A stretch of DNA of 64,000 nt from an uncultured Prevotella sp. (lineage in GTDB: Bacteria; Bacteroidota; Bacteroidia; Bacteroidales; Bacteroidaceae). A model generated the notes under the pieces. It was not told the DNA's origin. It worked only from the letters and a program-made list of their open reading frames with translations, and did not search any database. The stretch is taken from assembly GCF_946404925.1 (NCBI RefSeq), contig NZ_CAMJFM010000003.1:62001-126000 (forward strand), in the 5' to 3' direction. Shown one piece after another: positions 27,833 through 36,660 of the stretch. The translations under genes were made by a program, and so were the position numbers. Each line of letters opens with the position of its first letter. Position 1 is the stretch's first letter.

Positions 27833-28676
27833 TTTTATCGTTAGAACCATTACAGGCGTACTGTTTGTGGCCGTTCTGGTATGCAGTTTTCTGCGTCCGC
27901 AGGCCATGGTACTGCTGTTTTCACTCATCACGGGTTTGACCATCTGGGAGTTTACCGGATTGGTGAACGATCGCGAGAAGGTGACGGTGAACCGACTGAT
28001 TTCTACCGTTGCAGGTGTGTATTTCTTCTTTGCAGTGGCTGGTTTCAGCAGCGATCTCACACCATCGGCCGTGTTTATTCCTTACCTGGTGTCGATCATC
28101 TATCTGATGGTGGCCGAGCTGTATCTGAAGAACGAAGACCCCATACACGACTGGGCATACACGATGATGGCGCAGCTTTATATCGCTTTGCCATTCTCGC
28201 TGCTCAACACGTTGGCATTCCATTCTACGCCTCAGGGATTTGTGACTTATGATGCCGTGTTGCCCCTTTCGGTGTTTGTGTTCCTCTGGATGAACGATAC
28301 CGGCGCTTATCTGTGCGGTTCACTGCTTGGCAAACATAAACTCTTCCCCAGAATCTCGCCGGGAAAGAGTTGGGAAGGCAGCATCGGCGGCGGCATCCTT
28401 GTGATGGCGGTTGCCGTGCTGGTATGGTATCTTACCGACCAGTACCAGTTGAATCAGCTTGGGCTTACAGCCATAGAGTGGGCCGGACTGGGACTGACGG
28501 TAGTGATATTCGGTACTTGGGGCGACTTGGTAGAGAGTCTGTTCAAGCGTACCCTTGGCATCAAGGATAGTGGTAACATACTGCCCGGACACGGTGGCAT
28601 GTTGGATCGTTTCGATTCATCGCTGCTTGCCATTCCTGCAGCAGTAGTCTACCTCTATACTATCATGTTACTTTGA
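27825..28676 (+). CDS. cdsA: Phosphatidate cytidylyltransferase
   Basis: CdsA makes CDP-diacylglycerol, the precursor of all phospholipids here, at the inner membrane. The 283-residue protein has about eight hydrophobic segments and the family signature near the C-terminus: KRTLGIKDSGNILPGHGGMLDRFDS, with the conserved SGN, GHGG and DR residues (about 243-267). GKHKLFPRISPGKSWEG (about 168-184) is the second conserved block. Its start lies inside the end of ftsH behind a strong AGGAGG sequence, so it is translated from the same mRNA. The last 9 bp overlap the stop of a convergent lipoprotein gene. Confidence 0.95.
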   Translation: MNNFIVRTITGVLFVAVLVCSFLRPQAMVLLFSLITGLTIWEFTGLVNDREKVTVNRLISTVAGVYFFFAVAGFSSDLTPSAVFIPYLVSIIYLMVAELYLKNEDPIHDWAYTMMAQLYIALPFSLLNTLAFHSTPQGFVTYDAVLPLSVFVFLWMNDTGAYLCGSLLGKHKLFPRISPGKSWEGSIGGGILVMAVAVLVWYLTDQYQLNQLGLTAIEWAGLGLTVVIFGTWGDLVESLFKRTLGIKDSGNILPGHGGMLDRFDSSLLAIPAAVVYLYTIMLL

Positions 28677-29138
28677 TTGATACAGCACCGAGAGTGTTGG
28701 TTTATAAGTATTCTCGAGGGTGATGGTGATGAAACCGCCGTCATCCTCGAATTTTGCGATGCGGTGATCTTTGCCATCCTTCAGCATGTTAGGCCAGGCG
28801 CCAATCTGCTTCTCAAACTGGTCGTGCAACTGCTGCCACATCTTGCGGGTGCTGTCGTTGGTCGAGATGATGTAGTTCTCTTGAAGCGCCTGTAGCGTGC
28901 CGTTGTTCTGAGCCAGCATCAGGCGATAGTTAAGGGTGGGGTTGAACATAGAAACCTTGGTGAAATCAGAATCACTCTTGGCTGAGTCGACTGCAAAGCC
29001 GCGAGCTGCGAGCGAATCACAGAAAGTCTGGAATGGCATTCCCATCGACAATCCGCGATAGTCGAGATACTTCTTTTCACTGTTTCCACAAGCACAGAGT
29101 GCTGCAATTGCCACTACGGCAACAATTAATTTCTTCAT
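28668..29138 (-). CDS. Small lipoprotein of unknown function
   Basis: The 156-residue product has a lipoprotein signal peptide (MKKLIVAVVAIAALCACGN; the second Cys, in the lipobox ALCAC, would be lipidated). The mature part, about 138 residues, is soluble with no motif I can name. Its start YLDYRGLSMGMPFQTF resembles small Bacteroidales lipoproteins that bind a ligand in an alpha/beta fold, but that is a guess. It has its own promoter and convergently overlaps the cdsA stop by 9 bp, so the two transcripts must run into each other. Confidence 0.82.
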   Translation of the reverse strand: MKKLIVAVVAIAALCACGNSEKKYLDYRGLSMGMPFQTFCDSLAARGFAVDSAKSDSDFTKVSMFNPTLNYRLMLAQNNGTLQALQENYIISTNDSTRKMWQQLHDQFEKQIGAWPNMLKDGKDHRIAKFEDDGGFITITLENTYKPTLSVLYQSK

Positions 29139-29166
29139 AATCTTAGTTTTTTATCGTTATTGGGGG

Positions 29167-29174
29167 CAAAGATA
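29167..29174 (-). promoter_or_regulatory. Promoter -7 box of the small lipoprotein gene
   Basis: TATCTTTG on the minus strand, 28 bp before the ATG at 29138. It is divergent from the TonB-receptor promoter at 29184-29215. Confidence 0.65.
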
Positions 29175-29183
29175 GATATTTTT

Positions 29184-29215
29184 TTTGGAGTTTCCAAAAA
29201 AAACTATTAACTTTG
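29184..29215 (+). promoter_or_regulatory. Promoter of the TonB receptor operon, 4 bp from the start
   Basis: TTTG (29184-29187) and TAACTTTG (29208-29215) are spaced 20 bp. The ATG is at 29220, so almost no leader is left. Confidence 0.65.
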
Positions 29216-29219
29216 CATT

Positions 29220-31277
29220 ATGTTTGTATCAACATTACTACTATCAGCCCTATTATCGCTGCCAACTGCCCCTGCGGATACATTGCGCCAGGAACAGTTG
29301 GAAGAGGTGGTGGTAAAGTCGAATTCGGCCCGCCAGCGATTGCGCCAGATACAAACAGGCGCCGAACAAGTGCAGATAAAAGACCTTACCGCATCGCCAC
29401 AATTGTTTGGCGAACAAGACATCATGCGATCGATGCAGCTGTTGACGGGTGTGAAGTCTGAGAGCGATGCATCGAGCAGTTTCATGGTGCGCGGCGGTAC
29501 TTCGGCACAGAATCAGATACTGGTTGATATCGCCCCTGTATATAATGTGGGCCATCTGGCCGGATTGTTCTCTGCTTTTAACAGCGACGCGCTAGTGTCG
29601 GCCACGCTCTACAAGGGATTGCTTCCGGCACAATATGGTGGCGCTTCGTCGGCCGTGCTCGACATAATTGGTAAAACAGGTAACAAGAGCGAACTGCATG
29701 GTGGTGCCAGCATAGGATTGCTGGCCGCCAAGGGCACACTCGAGGGTCCTATCGTCAAGGATAAGGCTTCGTTCCTAGTTACGGCCCGCCGCTCGTATAT
29801 GGATCTGTTCTTGAAGTTCTCGCCCGATTTTAAGCGCAACACGCTTTATTTCTACGATATCAATGCCAAGGCCGACTGGACCATCAATCAGAATAACCAA
29901 CTCTTCCTGAGTTTCTTTACGGGTAAGGACCGTACAGCTATCGACGAGATGGTTGACATCCGATGGAATAACCTGTCGGCCAGCCTGAAGTGGCTGCACC
30001 ATTTCGGTGGTGACTCTTACGCTCAGTCAACGGCCTACTATAGCGGCTATCAGACGGATAACGGCATCGATTTTATGGGCATGAACATCTGGTTCTCGGG
30101 GCATATCCACCAGACGGGATTCCGTCAGGACTTTCATATCGGTTTGGGTAAGTATGCGATGGAAACGGGATTCCAAACGGCCTTGCTGAACGTAAAATCG
30201 GCCGAGTGGAAGCGGGTAGAACTACACGAAAAAGAGCAACGTCGCGCTTGGGATAATGCTGCCTGGGTGAACGTTTCGGCACCGCTGACCGAGAAACTCG
30301 ATGTGTCGGCAGGCTTGCGACTCAGCATGTTCTCGCCACTTGGCGGCTCGCTGTATTACGACATCGACCCCGATGGCACCATCGGTTGGTATTATAACTA
30401 TGGTAAGAATCAGATAGTAAAGACGCACATCACGCTCGAGCCCCGCCTCTCCATCAACTATCACCTGTCACCTACCACCTCAATAAAGCTTGGTTACACG
30501 CGTACATCACAGAATATCCACGCCCTGCGCAATCAGAGCACATCAACTCCGTTCGACCGCTACACCATGAGCAGTAACATCGTGAAGCCCGAGGTGGCCG
30601 ACCAGATAAGCGGCGGCGTGTTCTGGATGACACCCAATCAGGACTACGATTTCTCGGTCGAAGCCTATTATCGCCAGATAGATAATGTGCTGGACTATCG
30701 CGATGGCAAATCGTTTGCCAGCGAGATTGAGATTGAGCGATTGACGTTGGCCGGTAAGGGCAAGGGCTACGGAGTTGAGTTTAGCGCCCGCAAGAATAAC
30801 GGAAAACTGACCGGTTGGATCGGTTACACGCTGTCGTGGTCGAAAACCAAGATCGACGGCATCAATAACAACCGCTGGTACGATGCCAACAACGATCGCC
30901 GTCACGACATCAACATAGTGGCCATGTATAGGCTCAACAAGCATTGGACCTTCAACACCTCGTGGGTGTTTAACAGCGGTCAGGCGTTTACGGCTCCAAG
31001 CGGAAAGTATATGATTGAGGACAACTGGATATACTACTACACCGAGCGTAATGGCTATCGTGCACCCGCCTCTCACCATCTGGACGTGAGTGCCGTTTGG
31101 AGCAAGCAGTATAGAAAGCGTACCCACCAACTGGTGTTTGGCATCTACAACGTGTATAACCGCTACAACCCGTTCCTCATCAACTTCGACGATGGCGAGT
31201 ATGGCGCAGGCACCAAAGCTACCCAGTATTCGCTCTTCGGCATCGTGCCCAGTGTGTCGTTTAATGTTAAGTTTTAG
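29220..31277 (+). CDS. TonB-dependent outer-membrane receptor
   Basis: The 685-residue protein has a signal peptide (MFVSTLLLSALLSLPTAPA). A TonB-box-like start EQLEEVVVKS follows, then a plug domain (IMRSMQLLTGVKSESDASSSFMVRGG within about residues 68-96, and QILVDIAPVYN). A long beta-barrel ends in the aromatic C-terminus PSVSFNVKF. It lacks the N-terminal carboxypeptidase-like domain of SusC proteins. Such receptors import nutrients with TonB energy; the substrate is unknown. The gene is followed 5 bp later by a DUF4249 lipoprotein, a common pairing. Residues about 413-421 are encoded by 7 bp repeats. Confidence 0.9.
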   Translation: MFVSTLLLSALLSLPTAPADTLRQEQLEEVVVKSNSARQRLRQIQTGAEQVQIKDLTASPQLFGEQDIMRSMQLLTGVKSESDASSSFMVRGGTSAQNQILVDIAPVYNVGHLAGLFSAFNSDALVSATLYKGLLPAQYGGASSAVLDIIGKTGNKSELHGGASIGLLAAKGTLEGPIVKDKASFLVTARRSYMDLFLKFSPDFKRNTLYFYDINAKADWTINQNNQLFLSFFTGKDRTAIDEMVDIRWNNLSASLKWLHHFGGDSYAQSTAYYSGYQTDNGIDFMGMNIWFSGHIHQTGFRQDFHIGLGKYAMETGFQTALLNVKSAEWKRVELHEKEQRRAWDNAAWVNVSAPLTEKLDVSAGLRLSMFSPLGGSLYYDIDPDGTIGWYYNYGKNQIVKTHITLEPRLSINYHLSPTTSIKLGYTRTSQNIHALRNQSTSTPFDRYTMSSNIVKPEVADQISGGVFWMTPNQDYDFSVEAYYRQIDNVLDYRDGKSFASEIEIERLTLAGKGKGYGVEFSARKNNGKLTGWIGYTLSWSKTKIDGINNNRWYDANNDRRHDINIVAMYRLNKHWTFNTSWVFNSGQAFTAPSGKYMIEDNWIYYYTERNGYRAPASHHLDVSAVWSKQYRKRTHQLVFGIYNVYNRYNPFLINFDDGEYGAGTKATQYSLFGIVPSVSFNVKF
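30458..30481. repeat. 7 bp tandem repeat inside the TonB receptor gene
   Basis: CTATCAC, CTGTCAC, CTACCAC then CTC: three units, giving NYHLSPTTS in frame, very like the SHLSPLTS made by the mutL repeat. Confidence 0.6.
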
Positions 31278-31282
31278 AGGTT

Positions 31283-32098
31283 ATGAAAAAATATATATAC
31301 ATCCTGTTGTCTTTGCTTTTCTTTTCTTGCGAAAAGGAAATCAACATTGACTACCACAAAGCCGATTCGCGTTATGTGGTTGAGGGCAGTCTCAGCGATT
31401 CGGGCACCGAGGTACGCGTGAGCAAGACCCAGCCGATGGACGATAACTCTACGGGTAGCGATGTGGATAATGCCACGGTGGTGATTACCGGCGACGACGG
31501 CACTCGTGCCACCGTGCCATTCAGCCGAAATGGCTACTATCGCTCTAAGTTCAGGGGCGTGGCCGGCGTTACATATACTCTCGATGTTGATGTGGATGGC
31601 AATCACTTCACCTCTACATCAACCATGCAACGTGTCATCATCACCAAGGTCAGAGACGAAGAGTATCCAAAGTTCAGGCTCGTTTGGAAGAAGATGCTGA
31701 CAGAGCGCTATCTGTTTGGCGACCTGCGATTGCAGGACATCAGCAACGAGTCGAACTACTACTTTATGCACATCTATCGCAACGGTATAGGCTATCGCTG
31801 GGCGGTGATGAAAGACGATAAGAATCCTAACAAGGAGCTGCAGCAGCTGTTTACCTTCTTCCGCGATGGCGCCAAAGACAGTGATGTGTTGCAAGATGGC
31901 GACGAGCTGAAGATTGTGATTCGCGCCATCGACCAGCGCGCCTACGATTATCTGTACTCCATGCAGCAGATGTCGAGCACGGGTACTAACCCCATCGATA
32001 ACTTTACGGGTGGATGCCTGGGCTATTTCTCGGCCCACAGCGAGATAACGTATTATCAGGATTTCTACTACAGCGACGTAGTAGAAGATGATGAATAA
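31283..32098 (+). CDS. DUF4249 lipoprotein, partner of the TonB receptor
   Basis: The 271-residue protein has a lipoprotein signal (MKKYIYILLSLLFFSCEKE; the Cys after FFS would be lipidated). A beta-rich body typical of DUF4249 follows: YVVEGSLSDSGTEVRVSKTQPM near residue 28, VVITGDDG, and the C-terminal NFTGGCLGYFSAHSE. Genes of this family usually stand next to TonB receptors and are thought to sit on the cell surface with them. It starts 5 bp behind the receptor. Its 3' end overlaps a convergent gene by about 31 bp. Confidence 0.86.
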   Translation: MKKYIYILLSLLFFSCEKEINIDYHKADSRYVVEGSLSDSGTEVRVSKTQPMDDNSTGSDVDNATVVITGDDGTRATVPFSRNGYYRSKFRGVAGVTYTLDVDVDGNHFTSTSTMQRVIITKVRDEEYPKFRLVWKKMLTERYLFGDLRLQDISNESNYYFMHIYRNGIGYRWAVMKDDKNPNKELQQLFTFFRDGAKDSDVLQDGDELKIVIRAIDQRAYDYLYSMQQMSSTGTNPIDNFTGGCLGYFSAHSEITYYQDFYYSDVVEDDE

Positions 32099-32577
32099 TA
32101 ACCGCCACATTCATTATTCAACTTACGGATAATGAAAGTAACGGTTATGTTGTATTGTTCCTCTTCGTAACGGAAACGGATGGCGGTGTCGCTAAACTCA
32201 ATGACCTGAGCCAGAATGGTACGCTTGGCACCACCTTCGTCCAGGTATTGCAGTTTCAGATTATTATTGTCGCACTGATAGTCACCTTCGTAGATGATGC
32301 GGCCCATATCGTCGTAGGACGAGAAAGTGCCTTTTCGCACCATACCGTTATAGGTTCCGTCGCCACGGAAAACAAACTGATCGTAGGTAAAGTTCTCGGG
32401 CTCCAGGTCGGTGTCGCCTTCTATCACCACATCGCCCTCGCCCCAGCCGCGTTGCCAGGTGCCCACAATCAGCTCGCCCAGTCGGCGCCCGTCGTCGTCA
32501 CCTCCACCACAAGAGGTGAAGGTGAGAAGGGCAGAAAGTGAGAGGGTGAGAAGTAAAATACCCATCACCAAGTTCAT
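32068..32577 (-). CDS. Lipocalin-like lipoprotein of unknown function
   Basis: The product has 169 residues from ATG 32577 (MNLVMGILLLTLSLSALLTFTSC, a lipoprotein signal ending at the Cys). In-frame starts up to 32619 would add 14 residues that spoil the signal peptide. The mature part has a poly-Gly/Asp linker (GGGDDDG) and a beta-barrel-like body of repeated strands (VGTWQRG, FRGDGTYNGMV, YEGDYQCDNNNLKLQYL, IRFRYEEEQYNITV), as in small lipocalin-like proteins. The signal-peptide codons are themselves made of CTTCTCAC-like DNA repeats. The 3' end overlaps the DUF4249 gene. Confidence 0.78.
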   Translation of the reverse strand: MNLVMGILLLTLSLSALLTFTSCGGGDDDGRRLGELIVGTWQRGWGEGDVVIEGDTDLEPENFTYDQFVFRGDGTYNGMVRKGTFSSYDDMGRIIYEGDYQCDNNNLKLQYLDEGGAKRTILAQVIEFSDTAIRFRYEEEQYNITVTFIIRKLNNECGGYYSSSSTTSL

Positions 32578-32596
32578 GGATCTTATCGTCGTCTTA

Positions 32597-32640
32597 CATC
32601 TCACCATCTCACCTCTCACCTCTAGCTTCTCACTTCTATT
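32597..32640. repeat. 7-8 bp tandem repeat across the asd stop codon
   Basis: CATCTCAC, CATCTCAC, CTCTCAC, CTCTAGC, TTCTCAC, TTCTATT. The asd stop (TAG on the minus strand, 32636-32638) is inside. A 21 bp block (32613-32633) is repeated exactly at 55148-55168. Confidence 0.85.
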
Positions 32641-33649
32641 TTACGTTTCCTACCTTTACCAGATACTCTGCAATCTGAACGGCGTTCAGGGCAGCACCCT
32701 TACGGATCTGGTCGCCACTGAGCCAGAAGGTAAGACCATTTTCGTCGCTGATGTCCTTACGAACACGACCTACGTAAACATCGTCCTTGCCGGCAGTCTC
32801 CAGAGGCATGGGATAGGTGAGTGTTGCGGGATCGTCCTTCAGTGTGCAGCCTGGAGCAGCGGCGATGGCCTTCTGTGCCTCCTCAACGCTGATGGGCTTC
32901 TCGGTCTCAATCCAAACACTCTCAGAGTGGCTGCGCAGCGAGCTTACGCGTACACACATGGCTGAGCACTTAGCGTCGGTGTGCATAATCTTGCGAGTCT
33001 CGTTAAACATCTTCATCTCCTCCTTGGTGTATCCGTTTGGCTGGAACACGTCGATCTGTGGAATCACGTTGTAAGCCAGCTGGTGGGCAAACTTCTTAAC
33101 GGTCTTTACCTCGCCGTCCTCAACCATCTCCTTGTACTGCTGCTGCAGTTCGGCCATAGCGGCGGCACCAGCGCCCGATGCACTCTGATATGATGCAACA
33201 TGAATGCGCTTAATGTGCGAGATCTTCTCCAGAGGCTGCAGTACTACTACCATCATGATGGTGGTGCAGTTAGGGTTGGCGATGATGCCACGAGGACGGT
33301 TCAGGGCATCCTCGGCGTTGCACTCGGGTACTACCAAGGGCACATCGTCGTCCATACGGAAAGCACTCGAGTTGTCAATCATCACGGCTCCATACTTAGT
33401 GATGGTCTCGGCAAACTCCTTAGATGTTCCGGCACCTGCTGAAGTGAATGCGATGTCGACATCCTTAAAGTCGTCGTTGTGCTGCAGAAGCTTCACCTCA
33501 ATCTCCTTACCCTTGAAGTTGTACTTAGTACCAGCACTACGCTCTGATCCAAACAACACCAGTTCATCCATTGGGAAATTTCTCTCGGCGAGAATGCGCA
33601 GGAATTCCTGTCCTACGGCTCCACTCGCACCTACAATTGCTACTTTCAT
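32636..33649 (-). CDS. asd: Aspartate-semialdehyde dehydrogenase
   Basis: Asd reduces aspartyl phosphate to the semialdehyde, the branch point to lysine/diaminopimelate, threonine and methionine. The 337-residue product has the nucleotide-binding start [20 protein letters not shown], the active-site Cys in [11 protein letters not shown] near residue 130 and the conserved [13 protein letters not shown] near 158. The substrate-binding [10 protein letters not shown] comes near 245. The start at 33649 is the only sensible one. A promoter lies about 35 bp upstream. It ends inside a tandem repeat that runs toward the lipocalin-like gene on the same strand. Confidence 0.95.
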   Translation of the reverse strand: MKVAIVGASGAVGQEFLRILAERNFPMDELVLFGSERSAGTKYNFKGKEIEVKLLQHNDDFKDVDIAFTSAGAGTSKEFAETITKYGAVMIDNSSAFRMDDDVPLVVPECNAEDALNRPRGIIANPNCTTIMMVVVLQPLEKISHIKRIHVASYQSASGAGAAAMAELQQQYKEMVEDGEVKTVKKFAHQLAYNVIPQIDVFQPNGYTKEEMKMFNETRKIMHTDAKCSAMCVRVSSLRSHSESVWIETEKPISVEEAQKAIAAAPGCTLKDDPATLTYPMPLETAGKDDVYVGRVRKDISDENGLTFWLSGDQIRKGAALNAVQIAEYLVKVGNVK

Positions 33650-33684
33650 CTTGCTAAATCCTTTAATTGGTTACAATTTGGCCG

Positions 33685-33692
33685 CAAAATTA
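33685..33692 (-). promoter_or_regulatory. Promoter -7 box of asd
   Basis: TAATTTTG on the minus strand, 35 bp before the ATG; divergent from the antiporter promoter. Confidence 0.6.
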
Positions 33693-33724
33693 TGTTTTTT
33701 TTTTCATTTTACCAAAAAAATGCC

Positions 33725-33732
33725 TACCTTTG
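33725..33732 (+). promoter_or_regulatory. Promoter -7 box of the antiporter gene, 8 bp from the start
   Basis: TACCTTTG ends 8 bases before ATG 33741 and lies inside any longer reading frame, which argues against starts at 33720 or further upstream. Confidence 0.55.
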
Positions 33733-33740
33733 TAGCCAAA

Positions 33741-35864
33741 ATGACATTATTATTATCATATTTGCCGATTACAGACCCAACTTTTATCTTTTTTGTGGTT
33801 CTGATGATCATTCTGTTTGCTCCTATCGTGATGAGTAAACTGCGTATTCCGCATATCATCGGTATGGTGCTTGCCGGTATCGCCATCGGCCAGTATGGTT
33901 TCAATATCCTGGTGCGCGACAACTCGTTCGAACTCTTCGGCCGTGTGGGCTTGTACTACATCATGTTCCTGGCCGGACTCGAGATGGATATGGAGGGCGT
34001 TAAGAAGCACTCGCGCCGGTTCCTGCTTTTCGGCCTGCTCACGTGTTTCGTGCCGCTCATACTTACCTACGTCATGTCGATTGCTGTGCTCCATTACTCG
34101 CCCGCAGCCTCGTTCCTGCTGGGATGCATCATGGCGTCGAACACGCTGATAGCCTATCCCATCATCGGCCGCTACGGCTTACAGCGCCACCAGAGTGTGG
34201 CCTTGAGCGTGGGCTCATCTATGATATCGCTCTTCATGGCGCTAGTGATGCTGGCCGCCCTTTCGGGTTCGTTCAGCAAGGACAGCAACTGGCTGTTCTG
34301 GGTGCTGTTTGTAGTTAAGTTTGCCGCCTTTTGTGTGGGCAGCATCGTGCTGATACCTAAGCTAACCCGCTACTTCCTGCGTCGATACAGCGATGCCGTG
34401 ATGCAGTACATCTTCGTCATGGCCATCATGTTCCTCAGTGCGGCGCTCTCGTCGCTCATTGGCATCGAGGGTGTGTTTGGTGCTTTCTTCTCCGGCCTTA
34501 TATTAAATAGGTATATACCGCGCGTGTCACCGCTCATGAATCGCATCGAGTTCATCGGCAACGCCCTGTTCATCCCTTATTTCCTGATTGGTGTGGGCAT
34601 GCTCATCAATCTCAGCACGCTTTTCACCAGCGTTCAGGTGGTGTGGGTGGTGGTGCTCATCGTGTTCTTCGGCACCTTCGGAAAGGCCCTGGCGGCTTAC
34701 ATCTGCAGCCTGCTGTTCCGCTTGTCAAAGGCCGATGGCCACATGATGTTCGGCTTGACCTCGGCCCATGCTGCCGGTGCCATCGCCATGGTGATGGTGG
34801 GCATACGTCTGGAGGTGGCTCCCGGCCAGTATCTGGTGGGAGATGACATGCTGAATGGTATCATCATGATGATTCTGTTCACCTGCATCATCAGCACCAT
34901 GATGACCGAGCATGCCTCAAAGCAGATCATCATTCAGGAGAAGAGCTATCTGCAGGCCGATGCGCCTAAGGACGACGACGAGAAGATATTGCTCTGTGTA
35001 AAATATCCTGAGATTGCACCGCATCTGCTCTACCTGTCGATGTTTATGCGCAACCAGCGCCTGAACCGCGATTTGGTGGCACTTAATGTGGTTTACGACG
35101 ACCAGAACAGCAACACCGCTCGCGAAGAAGGATTGCGACTGCTGGAGCAGCTGCAGCAGACGGCCAGCGCTAGCGATGTTGGTGTGCAGACCCAGGTGCG
35201 CCTGGCTACTAACATCGCCAACGGCATCAAGCATGCCTTCCGCGAGTTTGCCTGCTCCGAGATTATCATGGGTATGCACGTGCATACCGATATCAACCCC
35301 AGGTTCTGGGGTGAGTTTATCCAAAGCTTGTATAACGGCTTGAACCGCCAGATTATATTGATGCGATTTGTGCAGCCCATGTCTACGCTGCGCCGCATCC
35401 GTGTGGCCGTGCCCTCACGTGCCGAGTTCGAGCCCGGATTCCATCGCTGGCTGGAGCGACTCAGTCGATTGGCCGGTCAGTTGGATTGCCGCATCCAGTT
35501 CCACGGTCGCCACGAGAGTCTAGAGCTCATCAAGCAGTACATCAACAATCGCCACTCCAATGTGCGCGCCGAGTACACCTACATGGCCCATTGGAACGAG
35601 TTGCCCCAGCTGGCGGGCGAGATCGCCGACGACCACCTGTTTGTAGTAGTTACCGCCCGTAAGGGTACCATCTCATATAAAACAGCGCTCGAGCGACTGC
35701 CTGACGAGTTGCAGCAGCACTTCTCGGGCAAGAACCTCATGATTATCTTCCCCGATCAGTATGGCGACCATAAGGATGAGCGCATGAGCTTTACCGAGGC
35801 ACAGCATCACGAGGAGAACAGTATCTACGATACCATTCTGCGCTGGATACATAGAAAAAGGTAA
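33741..35864 (+). CDS. Cation:proton antiporter (CPA2/Kef-like) with a cytoplasmic stress-type domain
   Basis: The 707-residue protein has about 12 membrane segments in its first 400 residues. Kef/NapA-type features include LRIPHIIGMVLAGIAIGQYG near residue 34, FLAGLEMDMEGVKK near 75 and GIEGVFGAFFSGLILNRYIP near 240. The Asp/Glu-rich second segment group is typical of monovalent cation/proton exchange. The C-terminal 300 residues are soluble and look like two universal-stress-protein-like halves (KILLCVKYPEIAPHLL; RRIRVAVPSRAEFEPGF). ATG 33741 follows the promoter by 8 bp. Ion specificity cannot be read from the sequence. It ends in a repeat that leads into the next gene. Confidence 0.87.
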   Translation: MTLLLSYLPITDPTFIFFVVLMIILFAPIVMSKLRIPHIIGMVLAGIAIGQYGFNILVRDNSFELFGRVGLYYIMFLAGLEMDMEGVKKHSRRFLLFGLLTCFVPLILTYVMSIAVLHYSPAASFLLGCIMASNTLIAYPIIGRYGLQRHQSVALSVGSSMISLFMALVMLAALSGSFSKDSNWLFWVLFVVKFAAFCVGSIVLIPKLTRYFLRRYSDAVMQYIFVMAIMFLSAALSSLIGIEGVFGAFFSGLILNRYIPRVSPLMNRIEFIGNALFIPYFLIGVGMLINLSTLFTSVQVVWVVVLIVFFGTFGKALAAYICSLLFRLSKADGHMMFGLTSAHAAGAIAMVMVGIRLEVAPGQYLVGDDMLNGIIMMILFTCIISTMMTEHASKQIIIQEKSYLQADAPKDDDEKILLCVKYPEIAPHLLYLSMFMRNQRLNRDLVALNVVYDDQNSNTAREEGLRLLEQLQQTASASDVGVQTQVRLATNIANGIKHAFREFACSEIIMGMHVHTDINPRFWGEFIQSLYNGLNRQIILMRFVQPMSTLRRIRVAVPSRAEFEPGFHRWLERLSRLAGQLDCRIQFHGRHESLELIKQYINNRHSNVRAEYTYMAHWNELPQLAGEIADDHLFVVVTARKGTISYKTALERLPDELQQHFSGKNLMIIFPDQYGDHKDERMSFTEAQHHEENSIYDTILRWIHRKR

Positions 35865-35888
35865 AAGGGTAAAAAGTTAAAAAGTAAG
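35859..35888. repeat. 7-8 bp tandem repeat filling the gap to the ABC ATPase gene
   Basis: AGGTAAA, AGGGTAAA, AAGTTAAA, AAGTAAG-like units. The antiporter stop (35862-35864) lies in the first unit and the next ATG follows at 35892. Confidence 0.6.
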
Positions 35889-35891
35889 ATA

Positions 35892-36638
35892 ATGATTGAT
35901 ATAAAGAATATAACCAAGAGCTTCGGCTCGTTACAAGTATTGAAAGGCATCGACCTTCATATCGATAAGGGCGAGGTGGTGAGTATCGTTGGCCCCAGCG
36001 GCGCCGGCAAGACCACCTTGCTGCAGATTATCGGCACACTCGACCGCCCCGACAGCGGTCAGGTCATCGTTGATAGCATCGACACCAGCCGTCTTTCTAC
36101 CAAGAAACTGTCTGATTTCCGCAATCAGCATTTGGGCTTTGTGTTCCAGTTCCATCAACTGCTGCCCGAGTTTACTGCTATCGAGAACATCATGATTCCC
36201 GCTTATATTGCAGGCACTTCGCCCCGCAAGGCCAAGCAGCGTGCACAGGAACTGTTGCAGTTTATGGGCCTGGCCGATCGCGCCACTCATAAGCCCAACG
36301 AGCTTTCTGGCGGCGAGAAGCAACGTGTGGCTGTGGCTCGTGCGCTGGTCAACAATCCCGCCGTTATTCTGGCCGATGAACCATCGGGCTCTCTCGACAC
36401 TAAGAACAAGGAGGAACTCCACCAGTTGTTCTTCGACCTCCGCAATCAGTTCGGCCAGACCTTCGTCATCGTTACTCACGATGAGGGCCTCGCCTCAATC
36501 ACCGATCGCACCATTCATCTGAAAGATGGATTGATTCTGCCTACGGATTCTTGGACTAGCCAAGCGGCAGAGCCGAGCGATACGGATAATCCTGTGGTTA
36601 ATCCTGTGGCTGATGTTGACGAAATTGAATCCGTATAA
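35892..36638 (+). CDS. ABC transporter ATPase, LolD/MacB type
   Basis: The 248-residue ATPase has Walker [14 protein letters not shown] near residue 34, the Q-loop [17 protein letters not shown] near 84, the signature [15 protein letters not shown] near 138 and Walker [13 protein letters not shown] near 158. The H-loop is VTHD. These sequence features match LolD, which powers release of lipoproteins from the inner membrane, or the related MacB/FtsE group. No permease gene is next to it, so the partner is encoded elsewhere. The last 30 residues ([29 protein letters not shown], about 220-248) are a low-complexity tail with the doubled NPVVNPVA. The stop codon lies in a 9 bp DNA repeat. Confidence 0.88.
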   Translation: MIDIKNITKSFGSLQVLKGIDLHIDKGEVVSIVGPSGAGKTTLLQIIGTLDRPDSGQVIVDSIDTSRLSTKKLSDFRNQHLGFVFQFHQLLPEFTAIENIMIPAYIAGTSPRKAKQRAQELLQFMGLADRATHKPNELSGGEKQRVAVARALVNNPAVILADEPSGSLDTKNKEELHQLFFDLRNQFGQTFVIVTHDEGLASITDRTIHLKDGLILPTDSWTSQAAEPSDTDNPVVNPVADVDEIESV

Positions 36639-36654
36639 TCTGTAAAATCTGTAG
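36628..36654. repeat. 9 bp tandem repeat across the ABC ATPase stop codon
   Basis: AATCCGTAT, AATCTGTAA, AATCTGTAG. The stop TAA (36636-36638) is inside; the next gene starts at 36661. Confidence 0.7.
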
Positions 36655-36660
36655 GTTATC

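Noticed and set aside
33204..33740. Upstream extension of the antiporter frame across the asd gene and its promoter.
   Set aside because: It runs antisense through asd, and the antiporter promoter lies within it.
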